DNA of 44,740 bases, from NCBI GenBank assembly GCA_023415795.1, contig JAEZJG010000009.1, positions 1 to 44,740 of the forward strand, written 5' to 3'. Positions 40,512-44,740 of this stretch are shown here, in pieces. How positions within the stretch are numbered: the first letter of the stretch is position 1; each line of letters starts with the position of its first letter. This DNA is from Bacillota bacterium (GTDB lineage: Bacteria > Bacillota > Clostridia > Christensenellales > SZUA-584). The translations under genes and the position numbers were made by a program. Under the pieces are notes generated by a model. The model did not search any database. It had not been told where the DNA came from and worked only from the letters and a program-made list of their open reading frames with translations.

Positions 40512-40853
40512 CTATTCAAAACAGGAGACGACTGTGATAGCACCCACAATGTGACGGTTGAATTCCTCCAGCTCCTCAGCCGGAACCCAAAGCTCCTGAT
40601 GGTATGAAGCGCCCACGGTCTGAACCACATACCGCGATAGAAATGCATTATCCACGGTGAATTCCAACACATATCCCTTGTAGCCGGAAGCCTTATCTTC
40701 CGTATTCCATTTGGAGGCGATCTCCTCCGCATATTTTTGATTGAGTACCGGATAAAATATGGGCTGCTCCGGCAAACGCGGCGGAAAGCTCGTGAATCCG
40801 CTTAGCTTGACCAGTTGGTATTCTTTTTCTCCTACCGGACGAAATAACTGCAT
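40512..40853 (-). CDS. Conserved small protein, ADP-ribosylation/crystallin J1-like annotation group
   Basis: 113-aa soluble protein. It has the pattern LFRPVGEKEYQLV, PRLPEQPIFYPVLNQKYAEE, GYVLEFTVDNAFLSRYVVQT and QELWVPAEELEEFNRHI. I recall proteins with this pattern being widespread in bacteria and sometimes annotated as ADP-ribosylation/crystallin J1, but I know no function. GAGGTGG lies upstream of the ATG at 40853. It lies 27 bases upstream of the xdhC stop in convergent-free order and converges with the XRE-cupin gene. Whether it is co-transcribed with xdhC is uncertain, since xdhC lies upstream on the same strand. Confidence 0.7.
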   Translation of the reverse strand: MQLFRPVGEKEYQLVKLSGFTSFPPRLPEQPIFYPVLNQKYAEEIASKWNTEDKASGYKGYVLEFTVDNAFLSRYVVQTVGASYHQELWVPAEELEEFNRHIVGAITVVSCFE

Positions 40854-40879
40854 TGCACCACCTCATGATAACAAACGAT

Positions 40880-41671
40880 CTATTCTGATACTGTTGTCGA
40901 TTTCATATGCGCCAATCGCCCACCGTTCTTGACGAGCAGTATCTCACTGATGATGGACACGGCGATTTCCGCAGGCTGACCGCCGCCCAGCGCAAGACCG
41001 ATGGGGGAATAGACCGCGTCCAGCTTCTCCTGCGGTATGCCTCTGGTTTTCAGGTTGTTCATCATCGTGGACACCTTGTTGCGGCTGCCGATCACGCCGA
41101 TGTAACGCGGGTTCTTCTGTATCAGATGGTAGAGCGCAATCTCGTCGCATTTGTGCCCGCGCGACGCGATCACGACGAAGGCGGAGGGCGGCAGCTCAAG
41201 CGTGGCGCACAGCTCGCCGATGTCGCCCACCAGTATGCGCTTCGCGTTGGGGAAGTGCTGCTGTGCGGCAACCTCCTCGCGGTCGTCCACCACCACCACG
41301 CTGTAGCCCAGCGCATCGGCAAACTTGTACAACTCGCGCCCGATGTGACCCGCGCCCACCAGCACCAGCTGCGTGGCGGGGGTATACACCTTGATGAATA
41401 TGTCCACCGCGCCGCCGCACTCCATGCCAAGGTCGCGCTTGAGATCGAAGCTGGCCGTGGCGCTAAGCCCGCGGCTTAAGCACTCCTGCGCCTTGCGGAC
41501 GGCGATAAATTCCAGATTGCCGCCGCCGATGGTGCCGCCGATGGGCCCTGATGCGTCCACCAGCATCTCCTTGCCCACCTCGGCGGGGGTGGAACCGCCT
41601 GCCGCCGTGACCGTGACCAGCGCTACAGCCTTGTTGCTTGCGATTATTTCGGGTATGCGTTCGATTAGCAT
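40880..41671 (-). CDS. xdhC: XdhC-family molybdenum-hydroxylase maturation protein
   Basis: 263-aa protein. The N-terminal XdhC/CoxI domain begins IASNKAVALVTVTAAGGSTP and has GKEMLVDASGPIGGTIGGG; MECGGAVDIFIKVY carries the conserved cysteine (about residue 84). The C-terminal Rossmann domain has LVLVGAGHIGRELYKFA (about 101-117) and YIGVIGSRNKV. In known cases XdhC binds molybdenum cofactor and inserts the sulfido ligand for xanthine dehydrogenase-type enzymes. It starts 1 base after the yqeC stop, so the two are coupled. No hydroxylase is in the window. Confidence 0.92.
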   Translation of the reverse strand: MLIERIPEIIASNKAVALVTVTAAGGSTPAEVGKEMLVDASGPIGGTIGGGNLEFIAVRKAQECLSRGLSATASFDLKRDLGMECGGAVDIFIKVYTPATQLVLVGAGHIGRELYKFADALGYSVVVVDDREEVAAQQHFPNAKRILVGDIGELCATLELPPSAFVVIASRGHKCDEIALYHLIQKNPRYIGVIGSRNKVSTMMNNLKTRGIPQEKLDAVYSPIGLALGGGQPAEIAVSIISEILLVKNGGRLAHMKSTTVSE

Positions 41672-41672
41672 G

Positions 41673-42383
41673 TCATTCTCCTTTGCTTTGGTGGTTTGTG
41701 AAACGGCGGCGGAATTCGCCGAACCAGTTTCGTCCGTATCCGGTCAGCAGCACGGGATATGAGGACTTGCGGATGATTTCCTCCGCCTGCTGACTCGCCG
41801 CATCGCTCACAATATCATATTTATTCAGGAAGACAACCTTGGGAACACCTTCGGGGGCATGCCGAAAAAGCCCGTCTGGATGGGATATCAGGGAGAGTAT
41901 GTGCTGCGCGGAGATGCGCTCGCCCTCGGCTGCGCCCGTGACGGCGCGGAAAAGCTCCGGTCTATGCACCCGCTCGCTGCCCGTCGGCTGACCGAGGCAA
42001 TCCAGCCCCACCACACCGATAATGAGATCAACGCAGGCGGGGTAGACCGGCTCGTTATCGCCCGGCGCTTTGACGGGCTTGCGTGCGGCACCGTCCGCCT
42101 CCACGATGATATCGTCGAACAGCCCCAGAGCCGCGATGACAGCGATATCCTGTGGTGTGTAGCCTTCCAGCTTGCCGTTTGGCAGCAGCTGCCGCGCCGC
42201 GACCATGTAGCCCGCATCGGCTTGAATGTGAGCGGCTTCGCCCAGATACACGGCTTCGCTCTCCGGCATGTATATCTTGGTGGTGGTGGTAAACAGCACG
42301 CGGCGACACGCTGCCGTCAGCTGCTTGCCGATATGACTGCCGACGGTGGTTTTGCCGCCTGCGCCCGCGATTGCGATAACCAT
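41673..42383 (-). CDS. yqeC: YqeC-like protein of selenium-dependent molybdenum hydroxylase maturation
   Basis: 236-aa P-loop protein: IAIAGAGGKTTVGSHIGKQL (Walker A, about 3-22), FTTTTKIYMPE, IVEADGAARKPVKAPGDNEPV (about 93-113) and VFLNKYDIV. This is the YqeC family that accompanies xdhC and selenium-dependent molybdenum hydroxylases in Clostridia and Enterobacteria. ATG 42383 has AGGAG upstream and a promoter about 30 bases further. It is the first gene of the yqeC-xdhC pair. Confidence 0.9.
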   Translation of the reverse strand: MVIAIAGAGGKTTVGSHIGKQLTAACRRVLFTTTTKIYMPESEAVYLGEAAHIQADAGYMVAARQLLPNGKLEGYTPQDIAVIAALGLFDDIIVEADGAARKPVKAPGDNEPVYPACVDLIIGVVGLDCLGQPTGSERVHRPELFRAVTGAAEGERISAQHILSLISHPDGLFRHAPEGVPKVVFLNKYDIVSDAASQQAEEIIRKSSYPVLLTGYGRNWFGEFRRRFTNHQSKGE

Positions 42384-42412
42384 CGTTTCTCCTGTTATCT
42401 GACTTAACTCAT

Positions 42413-42441
42413 ATCATAATAGAAAAGGGAGATTATCACAA
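42413..42441 (-). promoter_or_regulatory. Promoter of yqeC-xdhC
   Basis: Reading leftwards, TTGTGA (plus-strand 42436-42441), 17-base spacer, TATGAT (42413-42418). Confidence 0.65.
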
Positions 42442-42489
42442 TCGCGGATTACGGAAATAACGAAAATTACGAAAACAGGAAGATAATGC

Positions 42490-42519
42490 TTGACACTGCG
42501 GTTGTCCCGCCTGTATTAT
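42490..42519 (+). promoter_or_regulatory. Promoter of the MATE leader/transporter unit
   Basis: TTGACA at 42490-42495, 18-base spacer, TATTAT at 42514-42519. Transcription would start near 42526, about 25 bases upstream of the leader ORF. Confidence 0.75.
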
Positions 42520-42551
42520 AACTGAGGATTATAAAACAAGGAGGTGAGAGG

Positions 42552-42668
42552 ATGAAAAACAACATGCCAAAAACGATCGTTCGTTGCATTGCACTCAGCA
42601 CGGCATCGGCATTGGGTCGCGCTGGTCATCTGTCATATTTTCGCCTCTCGCCTGATAACATATCGTGA
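42552..42668 (+). CDS. Leader peptide ORF upstream of the MATE gene (38 aa)
   Basis: ATG at 42552 lies behind a very strong AAGGAGGTGAGAGG site and opens 38 codons (MKNNMPKTIVRCIALSTASA, then LGRAGHLSYFRLSPDNIS) ending at TGA 42668. No known family. Its position between a promoter and an intrinsic terminator in front of an efflux gene is that of a regulatory leader peptide, where ribosome stalling by a drug or low charging of a tRNA could alter folding of the terminator. That is inference. Confidence 0.6.
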   Translation: MKNNMPKTIVRCIALSTASALGRAGHLSYFRLSPDNIS

Positions 42669-42696
42669 TGCGCTGCATCCGGCTATGACTGTCATG

Positions 42697-42729
42697 CCCT
42701 GAAGGCGACGCGCTTTCAGGGTTTTTTAT
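42697..42729 (+). terminator. Intrinsic terminator (attenuator) ahead of the MATE gene
   Basis: CCCTGAAGG and CTTTCAGGG form a stem of at least 7 bp with a GC-rich loop, followed by TTTTTTATTTG. It lies 28 bases behind the leader ORF stop and about 50 bases before the MATE start, so read-through is needed to express the transporter from the mapped promoter. Confidence 0.85.
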
Positions 42730-42778
42730 TTGCCCAAAAGCGCCAGAACAACGAAAAGGTTATTTGAAAGGTTTATAT

Positions 42779-44155
42779 ATGCTTACGAAATTAAAAAATG
42801 TATTTACTATGCCGAGAGACAAAGCGTTCTCGGGAAAGCTGTTCCGCATTGCGCTGCCCATGATGCTGGAGCAGTTCCTGATGTCGTCGCTGTTCATCTT
42901 CGACACGGTGTTTGTGGGGGCGCTGGGGGATGAATACTTGGGCGCGGTGGGGCAGGCAGGCAACCTCATCATGCTGCTGTGGTGCGGCTTCTTTGCGCTG
43001 TCCAGCGCGGGGGCGATATTCTCGGCGCAATATTGGGGCAAGGACAAGGACGAGACAGGCATACGCAAGAGCTACACCGTGAGTATGATATTCACAATAT
43101 TGATGGCTGTTATATTCTTCGTGCTCTCGTTCTTCTTCCGGGGGACGGTGATGAGCGTGCTGTCCACCGACACTGCCGTTCGCGCCATCGGTGCGGAGTA
43201 TCTGTCCATCGTCAGCTTCGCGTACCCTGTATGGGCGGTGCTGTCGGTACTCGCAGCCATGATGCGCTCAATGGGAATTGCCAAGAAGCCGATGATCGCG
43301 TCTGTAACGGCGGCGGCGTTCAACATCATATTCGACGGTCTGTTCGTGGGCGGCAGCTTTGGTCTGCCGAAGCTGGGCGTGCCGGCAGCGGCGATATCCA
43401 CCGTGATCGGTGCAGTGCTGGAGCTTGGGATGCTCATCTACTTCGCACGGCGTTCGGGTAGTCCCATTACGGCAAGACCGCGCGATTTTGTGTGGCCGGG
43501 CAAGGAGATGGTTAAAAAGTATTTGAAAACGGCGTTGCCGCTGGCTGCGAAGGATCAGCTCTGGGCAGGGGGCATTTCTGTATACAGCGTCTCGTTTGCT
43601 GCGCTGGGTGTGGCGGCCACCGCAGCCTACAACGTGTACGGCACCATGATACGCTTCATGGATGTGCTGATGCTGGCATTGGGCAACGCGGGCGGTATAC
43701 TGATCGGTCACGAGCTGGGCGCGGCGCAGATCGAGCGGGCGAAAGATTACGCCTGGCGGCTGCTGCGTGTGGTTTTCCTTGCGTGCCTGGCACTGGGACC
43801 GGTGTTCATACTGCTGCGCGAGCCGCTGCTGCTGCCATATCCCAACCTGACGCCCGAAGCTATCGGTTACGCGCGTGACGCGCTGCTGCTGGGCTCGCTC
43901 ATCATTTGGGCACGGGGCGTGAACTACACCAACATGAACGGCATATTGCGTGCCGGAGGAGACACGTTCGGTGCGGCGGCTATCGACATCGGCGTGCTGT
44001 GGCTGCTGGGTGTGCCGCTGACGGTGATTGCTGGGATGCTGCTGCACCTTCCGTTTGCGACGGTGGTGCTGATGACATGTCTGGAAGAGGTGGTCAAGGT
44101 GGGCATCAGCCTGCTGCGTGTGCGCAAGTACAAGTGGGCGAAGCAGCTCGTTTGA
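42779..44155 (+). CDS. MATE-family efflux transporter
   Basis: 458-aa membrane protein with twelve predicted spans in two repeated halves. The first half starts LFRIALPMMLEQFLMSSLFIFDTVFVGALGDEYLGAVG, the usual MATE N-terminus, and has SIVSFAYPVWAVLSVLAAMMRSMGIAK; the second begins LKTALPLAAKDQLWAGG. It exports cationic drugs or metabolites with sodium or protons. ATG 42779 has AAAGG 7 bases upstream; a TTG at 42764 is an alternative. It is preceded by the leader ORF and terminator and followed by repeats. Confidence 0.92.
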   Translation: MLTKLKNVFTMPRDKAFSGKLFRIALPMMLEQFLMSSLFIFDTVFVGALGDEYLGAVGQAGNLIMLLWCGFFALSSAGAIFSAQYWGKDKDETGIRKSYTVSMIFTILMAVIFFVLSFFFRGTVMSVLSTDTAVRAIGAEYLSIVSFAYPVWAVLSVLAAMMRSMGIAKKPMIASVTAAAFNIIFDGLFVGGSFGLPKLGVPAAAISTVIGAVLELGMLIYFARRSGSPITARPRDFVWPGKEMVKKYLKTALPLAAKDQLWAGGISVYSVSFAALGVAATAAYNVYGTMIRFMDVLMLALGNAGGILIGHELGAAQIERAKDYAWRLLRVVFLACLALGPVFILLREPLLLPYPNLTPEAIGYARDALLLGSLIIWARGVNYTNMNGILRAGGDTFGAAAIDIGVLWLLGVPLTVIAGMLLHLPFATVVLMTCLEEVVKVGISLLRVRKYKWAKQLV

Positions 44156-44179
44156 TGGATATGGAAAGGGGCAGTTGGC

Positions 44180-44740
44180 TGGATGGTTGTGCACTGCTCT
44201 CCCCAACACGATCACGCCATGGGGGATGCTTCGCTCCGCTCTGCATGACACTGCTAACAAAACTGCTGTCATTCCGAACACAGTGAGGAATCCCCTGTGA
44301 AAGATCATGCCCGTAGGATGCACAGAGACCTAGCGTCCCGCACCACGATCACGCCCCGGGGGATGCTTCACTTCGCTCTGCATGACACTGAAAACAAAAT
44401 TGCTGTCATTCCGAACGCCAGTGAGGAATCCCCCGTGCGAGATCATGCTTGTATGATGCAGCGGGCAAGACGTCGCCGCGCCACGATCACGCCCTGGGGG
44501 ATGCTTCGCTTCGCTCTGCATGACAGCGTGGCGGACGGAGTGCTTCGCCGCGTGCACCACCCTAGCATCGGTCATTCCGAACGCAGTGAGGAATCCCCCG
44601 TGCGAGATCATGACCGCTGGGTTCACTGACACTGCGTCCCACACCACGATCACGCACCGGGGGATGCTTCGCTTCGCTCTGCATGACAGCGTGACGGACG
44701 GAGTGCTTCGCCGCTCTGCACCTCCCTAGCATCAGTCATT
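44180..44740 (-). repeat. Dispersed repeat array, opposite orientation, running off the window
   Basis: Three to four copies of the unit from 9.3-9.9 kb appear as its reverse complement: GGGGGATGCTTCGCTTCGCT, CTCTGCATGACA, TGTCATTCCGAACGCAGTGA and GGAATCCCC, with boundaries near 44215, 44345, 44485 and 44640. Copies carry small differences. Short ORFs here (for example 44297-44629) are not real genes. The last bases of the window are still inside the array. Confidence 0.9.

Noticed and set aside
43268..44323. Minus-strand ORF of 351 codons opposite the MATE gene
   Set aside because: Mirror frame running into the repeat array; His/Arg/Gln-rich with no family match.

Overview
The window looks like chromosomal DNA from an anaerobic member of the Clostridia (Bacillota), from the endospore-forming lineage. 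The basis is a fragment with the C-terminal signature of the sporulation sigma factor SigK, strong Gram-positive Shine-Dalgarno sites, several TTG starts next to good ribosome binding sites, an Rrf2-NifS-NifU iron-sulfur operon, a CD1871A-type CXXC mini-protein between a TlpA lipoprotein and a polyferredoxin, and the DUF6179/DUF6323 pair. Most genes are GC-rich. Two stretches are visibly AT-richer: the left end with the serine recombinase (about 100-2400) and the helicase-nuclease gene (about 17.7-20.3 kb). I cannot name a species.

Layout. 1-2460: 3' part of a 5S rRNA and its terminator, about 440 bp of AT-rich DNA without a gene, a small unknown gene, a large serine recombinase and, directly behind its stop codon, the last 25 codons of a sigK-like gene without the rest of that gene. 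This resembles one edge of a skin-type sigK-intervening element. 2.8-4.0 kb: hxlA-hxlB (formaldehyde or ribulose-monophosphate chemistry). 4.1-9.2 kb: a TetR-controlled divergent cluster (FGGY kinase and TetR leftwards; class III aminotransferase and a tandem class II aldolase rightwards), with identical operators flanking the intergenic region and a consensus promoter. 9.3-9.9 kb: tandem copies of a dispersed repeat. 9.9-12.9 kb: a five-gene arsenic operon with two ArsR-type palindromes. 13.2-14.8 kb: a secreted LRR/Ig-like/dockerin-like/NlpC-P60 protein. 15.3-17.5 kb: Rrf2-type regulator, cysteine desulfurase, Fe-S scaffold and a small YtxH-like protein. 17.8-20.3 kb: an isolated SF2 helicase with a C-terminal PD-(D/E)XK-like nuclease domain, a candidate defence or DNA-processing protein.

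21.0-25.3 kb: PadR-DUF2812 pair with tandem operators, DUF6179-DUF6323 pair, an unknown membrane protein and ThpR. 25.5-31.0 kb: a redox block with a secreted seven-haem-site cytochrome, a CcmF-type haem lyase, an acetate/succinate (SatP) carrier, and a TlpA / CXXC mini-protein / NapH-like polyferredoxin operon. 31.1-42.4 kb: assorted metabolic and surface genes (sortase, Fe-alcohol dehydrogenase, SDR, Gfo/Idh/MocA oxidoreductase, aldo/keto reductase, lipoprotein, ZIP transporter, LysE exporter with a divergent XRE-cupin regulator, XdhC-YqeC). 42.5-44.2 kb: a MATE transporter behind a promoter, a 38-codon leader ORF and an intrinsic terminator, which looks like an attenuator. 44.2 kb to the end: the dispersed repeat again, in opposite orientation.

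The candidates I would follow first are the sigK 3' fragment fused to the recombinase locus, the helicase-nuclease gene, the MATE leader/attenuator, and the TetR-controlled aminotransferase/tandem-aldolase/kinase cluster, whose pathway I cannot assign. Everything here is reading by eye; no search or structure calculation was run.
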